Origin: Siphonodentalium dalli
Taxonomy: Eukaryota > Mollusca > Scaphopoda > Gadilida > Siphonodentaliidae
Length of the DNA: 64,000 bases
Assembly (NCBI GenBank): GCA_032622095.1
Contig: CP136065.1
Span: 216,174,151-216,238,150, forward strand
Direction: 5' to 3'
How positions within the stretch are numbered: position 1 is the stretch's first letter; each line of letters starts with the position of its first letter. The notes below the pieces were generated by a model. The model saw only the letters and a list, made by a program, of their open reading frames with translations. It did not search any database and was not told the DNA's origin. Of the stretch, positions 45,536-58,492 are shown in pieces. The position numbers and the translations under genes were made by a program.

Positions 45536-45860
45536 CAAAAGTAGTTAATTTTTACTACTTTTGGTAGTTCGTATTCATCCCGCTACCTTGGGTGGTTAAT
45601 TTTACTAAAATAACTACCTTCAGTGGTTGAAATAACTACCTCTTGTGGCTATTTTAACTACCCAAAGGTAGGCTAAATTTTAACTACTTTAGGTAGTGGG
45701 ATGAATATGAACTACCCAGTATTTAAATTTACTACCTGCGAGTGGGAATTTTTTGGCTACCTGCGGGTAGTTAATCTGATAACTACTATTGGTGGGAAAT
45801 TATTCTACCTCGAGTGGTTGTTCTAGCTATTTTAATAGGTATTCAAAGGGGTCCAATCTA
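45536..45860. repeat. Foldback repeat rich in GGTAGTT/AACTACC
   Basis: GGTAGTTCGTATTCATCCCG at 45,563 pairs with CGGGATGAATATGAACTACC-like sequence at 45,692-45,716. Between and beyond are at least ten AACTACC or GGTAGTT motifs. No coding sequence. Confidence 0.8.
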
Positions 45861-46231
45861 ATCACTCAAAGTAGCTATTTAATCAACTTTTAGGGGATAA
45901 TATTGCCTCTAAAGATATTAATGACATGTGGACCACAAAATATGACAATGGAGAAAATAATTTCAATATTTATTCAAAATAAACAAATATATATAGTTCA
46001 GAGCATTTGTGCTTTTAGCTTAAAATAAATTGCAACACAAGGCCTCTTACCAGGAATAAGTACATTAGCCTACACACAAAAAAAAAACAATGTAAATTTC
46101 GTGAAAATTTGACCAAGGGAATCTTATCAGACATCAGACACTGAAACTTATTTTATCTAAATAATTGATAATGTACCCAAAATGGTTGCAATCTGGGTCG
46201 TCAAATTTTAAAAACAGCAATAAACTGAAAT

Positions 46232-46830
46232 GGAGTGTCATTTCGTAGATTCTGTTGAAATCACTCTTAAAGAAGCAAAATGAGCAATAAAGAGCGTTCC
46301 TTATCACATTAGAAAATATGTAGAAATATTGCAGGTAACAATGCCTTTGACCCCCAGATGACAAAGGGGTGGGGGATTTCCAAAAATTATATAACCAATA
46401 AAGAGCGCTTCTTATCAGTTCAAAAGATATGTGTGGAAAATTGCACAAATGTAAAATAATGCATTGTTAATGTCATGGGATAGGTGATGTGGGCATCAAA
46501 TTATTGACAACTATATCACACTGTGGCAGTGTCATTTCATCGATGCTGTTGACGTCTTAAGGACGCAATAAAGAGCGTTCCTTATCACATTAGAAAATAT
46601 GTCGGAAAATTGCGGGTATAAGCGCCTTTGTCCCTCAAATTAAGTGGGGGGGGGGGTGGGCAAAAAAAATAATGTGACAAATAAAGAGCGTTTTTTATCA
46701 GTTCAGAAGAAGTGGGGAAAATTGCACAAAAGTAAAATAATGCATGGTTAATATCATGTGATTGATGCTGTGGGCATCAAATATTTAAAGATGCACTACT
46801 AATCAGCAATAAAGAGCATTTATTATCCAC
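46232..46830 (+). repeat. Two tandem 282-bp units with AATAAAGAGCGTT repeats
   Basis: GCAATAAAGAGCGTTCCTTA and CACATTAGAAAATATGT occur at 46,283 and 46,565 (282 bp apart). Within each unit AATAAAGAGCG recurs about 113 bp later, before TTATCAGTTCARAAG and AAATTGCACAAA. A fifth partial motif is at about 46,807. Open frames here are artefacts. Confidence 0.8.
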
Positions 46831-47569
46831 TTAATAGATGTAACTTTATCCGGAGTTATATTGCAGCTGCTGTTTATCCCAGATACTGGGTCTTTATTCT
46901 ATTCCAAAAAATGTCGTATTGGGACATTTTGATCTATTTTAGAGATATGTATTTGTTCAAAGATATTTATATATAAACAGAAAAGTTCACTCTGTTGGCT
47001 TTGCAATACTAATGGGAGTGCATAAACTAATGGTTGTGTCGTTTATATGGGGTTGTGGACTACACAAGACTCTATAAACAATTCCAAAGAACATACATGT
47101 ACATGTTCAAAATATTGTTTTATAACTTTAACCGACAATAAAAAAGACGTAAGCACCATTCGGACATGATATCAGTCTTCAACCCAGAGAACATTGCGGG
47201 CATGGATTAGTATCCCTTGTCACCACTGGGCGGAGCCACTCTCCCTGTTCATTCATGAAGAGCATCGAAACACCAGGTGCGTGGCATCCGAAATAGTATT
47301 ATAGTCTATTTCATACCATTTCAGTTGAGTAGAGTCACAACAGCCCTCGCACCTCGCATAGCCATTAGCCAAAAGATCATTTTATAATTTTGTGTAGTCC
47401 ACTTGAGGTAAAACACACCACTCTAGTTGTTATATGCAGTGAAAAAAATATTATTTACCAAATTGCCTTAATGTTTACAAGGAAAACATACTTTTTTGCC
47501 AACAATTGCACAGAGGCTGACATAATTTCATTATGATATTTAAAATTTGGCAATGGATAAAAATAATAC
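46831..47569. other. Unassigned stretch
   Basis: No gene or element recognised. Confidence 0.45.
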
Positions 47570-47716
47570 CCATATAGTTTAACGAGATACAAGGCTTATT
47601 TTCACTCGTATATATAATTCACCAAATGGGGACCTTGCTAAAGCTTGGTTCCCCATTTGGCATTTGCTGAATCATACTCGCGAAAACAAACCTTGTATCT
47701 CATAAAACTGTATGGA
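47570..47716. mobile_element. Palindromic MITE-like element
   Basis: CCATATAGTTTAACGAGATA and CACTCGTATATATAATTC fold back on GAATCATACTCGCG and GTATCTCATAAAACTGTATG, and CCAAATGGGGACC faces GGTTCCCCATTTGG at the centre. The arms are about 65 bp. Confidence 0.8.
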
Positions 47717-50222
47717 TATTCTATATTTAACCATTCAACCAACTCACCGATGCGCTGCCCGGGAGTGACAACAGTCGTACCTCTCTCCCCTTGTGTCGCT
47801 ATTCTCTTGGGATGAATTACGCAGGGTACAGATTCGCCAACAAGTAAATGTATAAGGGCAATTGAACATCATCACCAATCACCATTATCAAAAGAAAACT
47901 ATTTCCACATAAATGGGGCCGACCTAACCAGCAAGCGACTCAATTGTTGTCAGTGATCTGACATCTGATAGTAGAGCGAGATCTCTTGGAGATCCCAGAA
48001 TTGTGGACAACAGCTGCAAACGAGGTAATTGGTCCAGGTAGAGACACCTTTAGTACCATATTGGTCAATGACATGGTACCACACGTCATTCCGAAAATTT
48101 AACAATGACTGGCAGTCTAAATATATGACTAGATGTGTTTTAATTCATGACATGCTAGGGACAATGATGACATAGCCATGTCGTTTTCACTAGCCATGTA
48201 TATTTCACTCAAACCAATTAACCAAGCTTGTGTGGGTATCGTGCTTTGCTTTTCCAGTATATACCAAAATCATCAAATAAAATCATAAATGTGACATCAG
48301 ATTTCTCCCCTGATGTACCGTTATGAAACTACTGAAATGTGCCAAAATTGGGTATAAGACAAAACATTGAGTATGTGGCTCTTGGGTTTGGGAGAAAAAT
48401 AATCCATGACCTGGGATGTGGGCATAGAAAAATCTCATCTTCGGGACCAGCTATTGGGTCCGGACAATCGGCTGAAATATCTTGCCTCTCGGGGTGAGAT
48501 CTTTCCATCCCCACACCTCAGGTCAGGATGAATAATATTATTTTTATCTCAATCTAACTTCAGCTGAACATGCACTGCGCCCATAATGTTTTGCATTCAG
48601 AATTTTTTATTTCTGGTATAGTTACAAAGAGCTTATAAAGTCAATGAAAATGTCCCTGATTCTAATCAGATGTTCATGACATGCATGTGCTATCAACTGA
48701 TACAGATGACAATCAGCCATGACATGAGGATACACCTGTTGCGTCTTGTCAATACAAAAGAACGATCAAGTTTTACATGTGTATATCACCTGGATACACA
48801 TGTGTATAATCAGTTCTCATTAAAATTAGGCTCTCAGGCTGGAATAAGCTACACATAACAGTCCTAATGAATATACACATGTAACTATAAGTCACATAAC
48901 CACCACTATAAATAGTTTATGCATGCAATTCCTGTTGTATAACATCAAAGCGCAGTTTTACGATTGACAGAATGTTATCTCCTGTTACTTGAATTTTGGC
49001 GAATAAGAAAAACGGGTGCTAACTGTTGAAATTCTTGGAAAAACTTAATTCTATTCTCCTTGATGGCTATTATTGATGATTTCTGGACTCTTCAAATGGA
49101 CACACATTAGTGTTAAATTAGTTGTAATCACAAATTTGTGAACACTGAAATAAGCATTGTGACCAGATATGACAGGAAACTTATTATGCTATTTTAGCTA
49201 TGTGTCGAGAAACTCTGGAGCCGATGAAAATCGTCAATATACTGATTGGCTTCATCACTTTACTGTTAAATGTTGTGATTGACTGACATTGATGTAAAGA
49301 TTCTTGGGGATAATGGAAATACCAGATATTTTCCTTCATGAATCTTTAATGCTTATATAGCTTGTTCAAGAGTGTAATTTAGTTAGAACTGTTGTATTTA
49401 TGTAATACACACGCTTCACACATCTCGATGATACTGAAATTAATATATGAAATAATAGAAAAAAAATCTTCAAGGTGACATGCAACAGTTTTAGAGTGAT
49501 CTGGGCCCCCACATCTGATCCCAAAAAGTGGAAAAGTGTAGGTTGTGTTTGTGTAACTACCACACTTTTCAGTTAAATGAGAATCCAACCCATATTTTAT
49601 GAATTCAAGGAATACTATTTCACATGCGGAATATCCGTGTCACACAATAGGCCCATAGCCCCATAGGGGATAGCCCCAAAATTGTCTATTTGATCATATC
49701 AGATTTTGAAAACAATTTTGAAACAGTCCGTAAACTCTTCCTTTTCTGGTCAAATCGTATCATTGGCTCTGTATTCAATTAGAATTATAAGATATACTTT
49801 GTAAAAGAATGAATACATGTATCACTTGACTTTTCATTTTGCAGAAATATGCTATGTGTTGGTAGAAATCAACAGCGAAGGCTTTATCCTCAATCGGTGA
49901 TGTGACAAAATATGGGGAGATAGCTAGGTCATGAAGTTTTCGCTCAAAATGCGAAACATATCTCAAAACATTGAAATGTTACGCCAAACATCACTAGATA
50001 GGAGCATTTCTAAAATATCGCATCTGACCGAAGTGGCAACCAATTAAATTCATTATTTAGCCAAACCGGTTGCATATGTCACCTTTAACTGTAGATTAAA
50101 GATCCAAACATTTTCAACGTATTGTTCAGGTTTCTAAATCTGAGATAAATTGAACACATTGTATGCATTCAATATGTGATTACATGTTATTTTGAAAACT
50201 TTCCTGTATTAATATAAGTTTA
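47717..50222. other. Unassigned 2.5-kb stretch
   Basis: Ordinary-looking AT-rich sequence. No open frame above about 65 codons, no recognisable protein motif, no repeat seen elsewhere in the window. Confidence 0.5.
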
Positions 50223-50358
50223 GTTGTGGTGTATTGATGGTAACATGGCGTGACATTGACAACTTCAGGTTTATGTTCAACCGATTCACAAAGCGACAAG
50301 GTTGAACACAAGCTAAAAGTGGTCAATGTCATGACATGTTACCATCAATCCACCACAA
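50223..50358. mobile_element. Palindromic MITE-like element
   Basis: TTGTGGTGTATTGATGGTAA and GTGACATTGAC pair with GTCAATGTCATGACATGTTA and CCATCAATCCACCACAA, giving arms of about 57 bp around GATTCACAAAGCGACAA. The 151-codon open frame beginning at 50,250 starts within it and is not a credible gene. Confidence 0.85.
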
Positions 50359-50519
50359 TGGCGTACATGTATTTGTTCTGCCAACAGTCCTGGTCATTCA
50401 CATTAATTTGGCACTTATTCCGCATAATGATCAGCAGAAAATGTCAAAATCTCCTAAACCTCTCTCCAACATATGACATGAAACGGCCATCGAGAGACGA
50501 TGAAGCGGTCTTGGTTTCC

Positions 50520-51095
50520 GTTATGCTAATGGCTCCAGACGTAAACATGGGATATGTTGCACGACTGTCTGACCAATCAAAGATGCGGTTTCTTACTGGA
50601 AGCAGAACATTGTATGATTTTAATCCTGGTCAGCACATTAGAAAATTTCCTTCCGTATATACACAGGTACATACTAGTAGATGCAACCTGTGGGTACGAT
50701 GCTGAACATTTTATTCTTAGTACGAACATCAAACTCAAGCTCAGGATCATATTAGGCGTTTGCGCTGAATTTCTTCTCTGTAGTTCCAAACATGTTTCCG
50801 TTATTTTGATGGCTCCAGGCGTAAACATGGGATATGCTGCGCGACTCTCCGATCAATAAAAGATGCGGTTTCTTACTGGAAGCGGAACATTGTATGAATT
50901 TCATCCTGGTCACCACGTTAGAGAATTTCCTGCTGTACATACACAGGTACATGTACATAGATGCAACCTGTGGGTATGATGCTGAACTTTTAATTCTTAG
51001 TACGAACATCGTACTACATGTACACTACCTGAAGCTCAGATCGGGATCATATTATGAATTATTCTCTGTAGTTCCAATGTAGTTCCAAACATGTT
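50520..51095 (+). repeat. Tandem duplication, two 280-bp units
   Basis: ATGGCTCCAGACGTAAACAT, GCGGTTTCTTACTGGAAGCR, CAACCTGTGGGTACGATGCT and TTCTTAGTACGAACATC occur twice (GCGGTTTCTTACTGG at 50,585 and 50,865). In unit 1 a frame reads MLMAPDVNMGYVARLSDQSK and MRFLTGSRTLYDFNPGQH; in unit 2 the same frame is interrupted by TAA. I do not recognise the peptide. It could be a duplicated exon fragment or noncoding. Confidence 0.75.
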
Positions 51096-51249
51096 CCTGC
51101 ACTGTACCTGCAAATAACGGGCCAAAATAGATGATATAGATTAATAAAAGTGTTAAGGCCAGCGAAAAAATTAGGGTAGGTAGGTCGGTAAGGAATTTTT
51201 ATTTTATTTCGATATTTTTTATCCAACTGCAGAAATACCTCGACTGATG

Positions 51250-51413
51250 TTGCCCAGTTGAGGGTCATCAAGATATGGATATATGACGATCCACATCATG
51301 CTGACTCCCAAATGGGGTGCACTCAGCCTGGTGTAGGCATAACCTCGTACGTGGCTGTCTTCCTGCTGACCCCATCATAATATGTATTTTGTCAACTCCG
51401 GTTACATAAAATG
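51250..51413 (+). repeat. 165-bp dispersed repeat, copy 1
   Basis: TTGCCCAGTTGAGGGTCATC, CGATCCACATCATGCTGACT, CCCAAATGGGGTGCACTCAG and GTCAACTCCGGTTA are repeated in the same orientation at 53,520-53,682 with about 95 percent identity by eye. Type unknown. Confidence 0.8.
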
Positions 51414-52425
51414 CTAACCCATGCTGTGGGGAAAGTATTACTTGATTAACAGTGGAAATATACATTAAGATTAAACTTACTTCATGCTTAAGTAAGTTTT
51501 TTATTATTCACATACCACATTTTTTTTATAAATTTTGCTATAAACTTGGTACAAAATTCATGTCACTAACTTTTTATAAGAATTTTACCAATAATACCGC
51601 CATTATACCGTACTTGTATTGTGACAACTACATCCCTTTTTCTGGGGGTAGCCAGTACGCCCACCGAGCATGCCTGGTTTGTTAAAACAGTAGCTATACC
51701 CCTAACATATGTGGTGATAACCTATATACATGTATATATACAGATACACACCCACCATGTCTGTTGATAGTGTTCCAGAAGTCCCAAAACAAGACATAAA
51801 GCAGGCAGGAGATCAACTCTCAGGAAATTAAAATTGCAAAATGTATGCCCATTAATCCACAACCCAACAAACACCTGGGGCTTTTGAGACAGCTGTCACA
51901 TCGTGGTCACTTTTCACAGGGATATGTTAGAAAACATGTGTTTTGCACACTAAAGATCATCAATATTTATGAGCATTAAATTTTGACTTTTTCTCAAAAT
52001 ATCAATAAAAAGTTTAGGGTCGGCAGGTTATTTTTAGGTTCGGTCGATGTACGGAAACATAGTATCTCTTTTTTGGCCTAATGTAGCTCAGCTTGGACAT
52101 GAGATATAATTCTCACAGAAGTTCATGGAATGATGGAGGAAAGATGGAAATTTCCAGTGATGGATTGAAGAGTATACCCTCTGTTAAGCGGATTCATGAT
52201 ATACCCCCCGGTATCACACACGGTTCTAGGCCTTATGCCGACCCGTTATAATAAGTTTGGGTTGCCGGAGCCTGGGTTCCCAAAATTAAGTATAACCGAA
52301 CCGTAATATTCAGAATTTGTCATGCTTTTGTACATTAATTTTATTTGGGAAAACGCTGAAAGATCTAATTAAATGCGAAAAAAGCATATTGGATGTAACA
52401 ATAAACAGTGCCATTGTAGCTATAT
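51414..52425. other. Unassigned stretch
   Basis: No gene or element recognised; a (TA)-rich tract lies near 51,725 and AAAAAGTTTAGGGTCGG near 52,008. Confidence 0.45.
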
Positions 52426-52429
52426 ATAA

Positions 52430-53041
52430 CACTAGCAGGTGGACCCGACTTCGTCCGGGCTGTTTCCCCTCTGCTTTTTGGCGAATTGCGCGATTTGACC
52501 TTGAATTGTCCATTTTGAAGGTCAAGGTCAGGTGGGGGTCACGATTTGACCCGTCCAAAACACTGGCCGGACAAAAGTACCCCACAAAAGTACCCGTCGA
52601 AATCCATCCGGTTTTACCCGATTTGACATTGAATTGATCATTTTGAAGCTCAAGGTCAGGGTCACAATTTGACCCGTCCAAAACAGTGGACAAAGGTAAC
52701 CCTATGTATAAAATTTCGTCGAAATCCCATCAATATTCGCGATTTGACCTTGAATTGACCCAATTTCAAGGTCATGTCGCACGGGCAAACGAATAGGCTT
52801 ACGGCACTCCCCATACTAAAGTATCCCCAGACACTAATTTTCATCGAAATCCCGTGATACTCGGGCGATTGACCTTGAAATGACCCGATTTCAAGGTCAA
52901 GGTCATTTCGCACGGGCAAATTAATAGGCCCATGCCACTCCCCGGCCGAAAGTACCCCCACATACCAAGTTTCATTGAAATCGGTTTGGTCGTTTTCGAG
53001 TCCATCGCGAACACACAGACAGACAGACAGATTTCCCAAAA
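52430..53041 (+). repeat. Dispersed repeat with many TCAAGGTCA half-sites and a CAGA tail
   Basis: Begins CTAGCAGGTGGACCCGACTT, continues with four diverged sub-units built on GATTTGACCTTGAATTGACC, CATTTTGAAGGTCAAGGTCA and AAAGTACCCC..GTCGAAATCC, and ends with CAAGTTTCATTGAAATCGGT and ACACACAGACAGACAGACAG. This ending is common in 3' tails of invertebrate non-LTR elements and their SINE-like derivatives. Eight TCAAGGTCA or complement matches occur in about 410 bp. Confidence 0.75.
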
Positions 53042-53043
53042 TA

Positions 53044-53470
53044 TATAATAGACTAGCCGATGAGCCCGACGTTGCCCAGGCTATTCAAAAAAATTTCAAG
53101 TCGATAGCTCCACCCGTTTACGAGATCTGGTAACCAAATTTCAAGTCGATAGCTCCACCCGTTTCCGAGATCTGGTCTGCGCGAAGCTGGCGTCGCACAG
53201 GCTCGGCGACCCGATAAAATTCGTATCCGGGGCAAGATACATTCACATAGCAAATTTCAAGTCGATAGCTCCACCCGTTTCCGAGATCTCGTCTGTGCAT
53301 GCGCGAAGCGGGCGCCGCACGGGCTCGCCAATACGACAACGACGACCGCCTGGTCAAAATACACACACGTACCAAGTTTCGTCCCGATCGGTCGAGAATC
53401 GTAGATTTGTATAAATGACATACATACAGACAGACAGAGGTCTTCAAAATACAAGAATACAGGATATAGA
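53044..53470 (+). repeat. Second dispersed repeat of the same style (CAGA tail)
   Basis: Begins CTAGCCGATGAGCCCGACGT; AAATTTCAAGTCGATAGCTC and CACCCGTTTCCGAGATCT recur three times (about 53,093, 53,137 and 53,251), then GTACCAAGTTTCGTCCCGAT and CATACAGACAGACAGAGG. It lies head to tail with the previous repeat. Confidence 0.8.
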
Positions 53471-53519
53471 AAAATAATCATAAATAGGATTGAATCATCA
53501 AGTGCATAAGATCAGTTAC

Positions 53520-53682
53520 TTGCCCAGTTGAGGGTCAGCAAGATATGGATACCGGTATATGACGATCCACATCATGCTGACTCCCAAATGGGGTGCACTC
53601 AGTCTGGTGTTGGCATAACCTCGTCCGTGGCCGTCTTCCTGCTGACCCCATCATAATATGTATTGTGTCAACTCCGGTTATG
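53520..53682 (+). repeat. 165-bp dispersed repeat, copy 2
   Basis: Second copy of the 51,250-51,413 segment, differing by a CCGG insertion (GGATACCGGTATATGACG) and several substitutions. Confidence 0.8.
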
Positions 53683-55446
53683 TCAACGATTAAATGTGAT
53701 ACTTATTATATAGCAGACATACGGTATGTGTATGTTCTTCTTAATTTGACGGACCCGAGGGAGTGTGGCATGTGGTCCCGCGGGTTTCTTAAATAGAGAT
53801 TTATGTAAACCAAGGTTACCCTCATTTTTGAAGAAACCCGCCAGGTCAGTTAGACGAGATCCAAATAGAACGCTAAAACAGTATATTGTTGAATGTGATG
53901 GAAGGGGGTGGAGTCACTGCACGGTGCATACGGGTTTGAAGTGTCACGCATATACTAAGTAGCAAATCGGGATCAACAAATCTAAAACGAACTGTGCTTG
54001 CATTCAGAATTTAAGAGTTATAGTGCCATCGTTAACATGTGCAATCTGGTCAGTATGGGTTATTACAAGTCACTGACGTGGGATATGAATCGATGAATTT
54101 ACTGATCTTTTTCTTTTTAAATTGCATCTTGTCGTGTCTTAATCACGAGGAGATATCTCTTAGCCACGAGAAGATATTTGCAAATAGTGGATAAATATGC
54201 CCAAAGTCGAGGTAGAACAAAGGAGCTAGATTTTAACAATTGAATAATTATTAATCAATAATTATATTGATATCTGTTTGGTTTTAAAGCACAATTGTTT
54301 GAGCATTCACATACTAATATAATAGAAGTAATGTGCCACACACATATGTGAAATGATCAAGAACTTTTGACATAAAACATAGTAAATAACTCATTAAACA
54401 TTGCCATTAGCAATTATTTTATGTTCTGCCCTGCCAGTGTGAACCAATTTACATCAGCGTGAATTAAATTAAATAAATTAATCAAATAAAAATGAAATTT
54501 AGAGACATTATTTATCGGAAATTTGAGTCTATATATATACTCCTTAATATTACCAACTTAACTGTGAAGTTATTTTTTTTATTTTTTGTAAGTATCATTG
54601 TTAATTGATATATTGAAAGCCATTGATAATAAATCAAATTTGGGAAAATGAACAATTTGATGATACAACTTGAGTATAATATTATGACATACTGAAAAGA
54701 ATAATAAAAGATACTTTAAATCTGTGACAGAATTGTTTGGGTCTTGTTAATTGAGAGTACCACTTATCATAATTACGCAATGACTTACAATGCGCATCAA
54801 TGACATTGCAAATCAAATGGTGTTATTTCTTTGTGTGTCAAAATGACGCTGCAAGAAATTATGGCTAAATGTTGGCTGGAGGGAATAACTTTGGTCATAT
54901 GTGCATTGGGTTTTGGGTTAAGAATTTGCTATCTAAAATATGACAATCTACCAACATAATAGCACAATATACTTTTAAGGCTTTTGAACATACACAGATT
55001 CACCCCCCTCCCCCAAGCACAAGCCATCACCATTTCTGGCCATAGGACTGTGGCCATCGGGACAGTACCTAAATGGTGCCCAAACATGAAACCTGGATCA
55101 TTGCCTATATATCCAAAAATGTTTTTCAATTTTAATGATGATATATTCTTCGAGAATAAGTTGTATATAGTTTCCAGGGCATAAAATAATAAACATTGAA
55201 TCAAAAACATGACAACATATCCGACCACTAAGCATCTGTAACTTATAATATGGGTAGAATAATACATCAATAATTATGTTTTGTAGTTACTAATTATATT
55301 GTTGAACATCATTATTCGGACAAAGTGATAGCTACACAGATATCTGTTGTCGACATAAATTCAATAGCTATTCTGACAGTACAATGTGAACACACACACT
55401 CTGAATATAAGGGAACTTAAACCTTTCATGACGGGAGCTGCAGTGG
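53683..55446. other. Unassigned 1.8-kb stretch
   Basis: Very AT-rich, no recognised gene or repeat. Confidence 0.5.
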
Positions 55447-55553
55447 TACAGTAATGCTCTAATTAATCGACTCCTTAAACACAGCAGAATCATGGGTAAC
55501 TTTTCAGGATTTAGTCAGAAATATGGCTTGTTGCCATTCATCGGAAAGCTCTC
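55447..55553 (+). mobile_element. Tc1/mariner-type MITE, copy T3 (left half only)
   Basis: TA then CAGTAATGCTCTAATTAATC, GACTCCTTAAACACAGCAGA, GGGTAACTTTTCAGGATTTA and GTTGCCATTCATCGGAAAGC; similarity ends at the centre, and the returning arm is absent. Confidence 0.85.
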
Positions 55554-58492
55554 AGGCATATATTTGCTCCATTGCTAGTAGACCAAGAATTTGTTGATGA
55601 TTTTGGGATTTGACATGAAAGTCAGTTGTTAGTTGTTACTCAGTAGTATTTGCAGAGCATTAACCCTTTCTATACTAATGTCTTTTCCCTAATCAGTTAT
55701 GAAAGTATACATAATAACATTGGAATTCCTTGTTATTAATCTGGAGGGGTGTTCATGAATAATCATCACATAATAACAGATAATATCAGTGCCAAAATAG
55801 TTATTTAATAGAAGGAAATGTTCAGATAATAAGTTCCAACAAACCAGATGTTGTTTATTGACCTTATTATCTGTATATTTTCTAAGGGAACTATTCATCA
55901 ATGAGTATTTAGTATAAAAAGAGGTAAAGCTACCGGTGGTGTGCCTGTCCCAATGGTAAAGTATAAATGTATACTTACTGTATGAAAACTCAAAAACAAG
56001 TCTACAATCCTTTGATCACATTCTTTAAAATGCATGCAGCTTCAATTTTGGAACAACTAGGGATATAGCACATGTGTCCTTTCTCCTGGAAATAACAAAG
56101 GTCAAACATTCAAACATTTCGCACTCTTCAAATTCCCCCTTCAATTCAACACCATAGAAACTACTCTATTTTTTCATTTTCACTTCCTACTATTTCTCAC
56201 TATAAATTGAAAATACTCAAACCTGATTGAATGAGGGTATGTGTTTGCCATCTTGACACAAATTCATGCCATATAATTTGATTCTTGACTGGGGAGGTAA
56301 GCATGTACCATTTGGCACCCAACTCATCTACTTCTTTGTAATTTAAAAAACTCCAAATTGTTGAAATTTTGTTGAAACATAATATGAGGAAACTACTACT
56401 AGTAGCTAGTGAATATTTAGTATAGAAAGGGCTGAATTAAAATGGTTTCAAGTATGACTATGAGGAGAATAATTATGTGTGTTGTAGTTAATGAATGATG
56501 AGGGATGTGGCTTGTTGGGTGTGCCAATGAATTTAGTCATGAAAAGAGTAAAATCCAAGTTGGCCACTGGCGACCATATTCTTTAACAAATTTCGGAAGC
56601 TATCATTCGCTCCCAACTAGAGATAATGCCCAGGAGATCCTTATGATGTTGGTGCAAAATATCTCAGATCGAAGTACTTAATACATGTGCCGATCAGTAA
56701 TCATCTATATTATTTACTCTGACAGTCAGTGTTTTAATTACAGTGGTGCCATACTGATAGGCCTGGTTCAATCTGAGGTTGATGTCGCAATCATTTTTGA
56801 TTAAAAATAATAGGTTTCATTTATTCCTCCCAATACATGTGCGATATGCCCATTCAGCCCAATTGTGTCCCGTTATATACTTTGTGCTGCCATGGGCATA
56901 TTTTTCAGAATGAATATATTCCACAATCCACATATGATCTTATTGTGGTCGTTTCCAAAAAACAATGAAACAATTGAATTCCACCTGCCCTACTTTTCTA
57001 CCATATGTTACCGGAAACAAAAAAAATTTGTTTTAGGCCTATGTAGCTATACTTACACTTTGGCAACTTTTCGCAATTTGGGCTATGATTGTCATTTTCT
57101 TGTTATATTTTATGCTCTCAAGTCAATATTCCACCTTCTCTCTTAGAATCTTACTCAGCCCCAAAACTTCAACTTAATCCTTTGAAGATACTTGTACCTT
57201 GATGGAATGAAAGAATTATATAATTTTTTTATGCAAATGACCTGTGGTCAGATGCCCGTAGCCTGTTTATATATAACTATGGGTATATGCCAGATTTTAC
57301 CGTTAAAAAACAATGCTGTGCTTTTGACAGTGTATTTATCCATGGTGTATGTTGCTGTGGTTGGCCGTGTTATCTTATATTTTGAAGGGTTATCTTGTTT
57401 GACTGGTAATTAGTTTAGCGGTTTCTATGTTTTGTCTGGTCAGATGTTACCGGTATGTTTGAGCTTTGTCTGAAATAGAAAACACTTTTTATATTAGAAT
57501 TTGCGCAACAGGAGCGCAAGGACATCGCATGTCCAGTGTGTTTAAAGACATATTATGTACTTGTTCAGGTGCGTGAAACTGATAAGTTAGTATGCAGGTG
57601 CTACACCAACTGGAGGAATGTAACATTCTACTAACATCGAAAATCTCAAGCAAATCTACCGTACCACTCCATTGAAAACATCGTCTGAACTGGGCTAAAT
57701 TGTAAATATTTACTACTAGAATCGGGACGCATCTATCAGCGGTAAACTAACGAAAATGATTTCGCCATCGGCAGTCACTGCATTGAATTAGTATATAAGA
57801 ATGACAGTGTTTGTTGTCAATTTAGATATAAGATTTGTAAAAATAACTACTTTGAACAAGATTATTCTCCACTTCTATTTGACCACCCTACCGGAGTGTT
57901 TCACATCACTTTAAGGGCTTTTAGAAACCGAAAATATATATTATATAGAGATAATGAAATTATATATGTACCGGTATATAGTATTTGAGTTGATTGTGAT
58001 GACTTTCGTGTAGTTTTGTGGTTATGAGAGCACATTCTTATTGTCCCCTTGATTTCTGTATCTTTTCTACTTTAAAAATATATCTTTTCCAATATGGGTG
58101 GCACCAGGATATCTCCCGATTATATCTACCGGGCAGACTACTGCAGATCTCCCCGATGGGGATGGGGCCAACCCTCATGGACAAGCTAGGGGTTGTGGTC
58201 CCATCCTGTTTTCCAACAAAATCTAATATTGATGATTTCTTATCATCAGTGAATGCAAGACCACACCTTTGTCATGGGGTGCCAGACAGGGGCCTGATGA
58301 CATGGGCTGGTTATGCAGGGGTCTTACCCCCCCCCCCCCCCCCTATAGCCAAACCTCACACAACATTTAGTTGGAAATTATACCAAAATTAGGTTTGATT
58401 TTCCAATGTTCAATTTATTAGTGACATATTTGTTTATTTTAGAACATTTGCATATATTCCTTTCATTTGCAAAACTTTGGACTCAAATGGCC
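55554..58492. other. Unassigned 2.9-kb stretch
   Basis: AT-rich, no recognised gene. A short family-P-like start (GGTGTGCCTGTCCCAATGG) lies near 55,938, the second copy of the 60-bp dispersed repeat is at about 57,858-57,915, and a C run is at 58,327-58,343. Confidence 0.5.

Noticed and set aside
50250-50705. 151-codon open frame as a complete gene
   Set aside because: Its first part lies in a palindromic MITE-like element and its last part in a tandem duplication; the junction is accidental.
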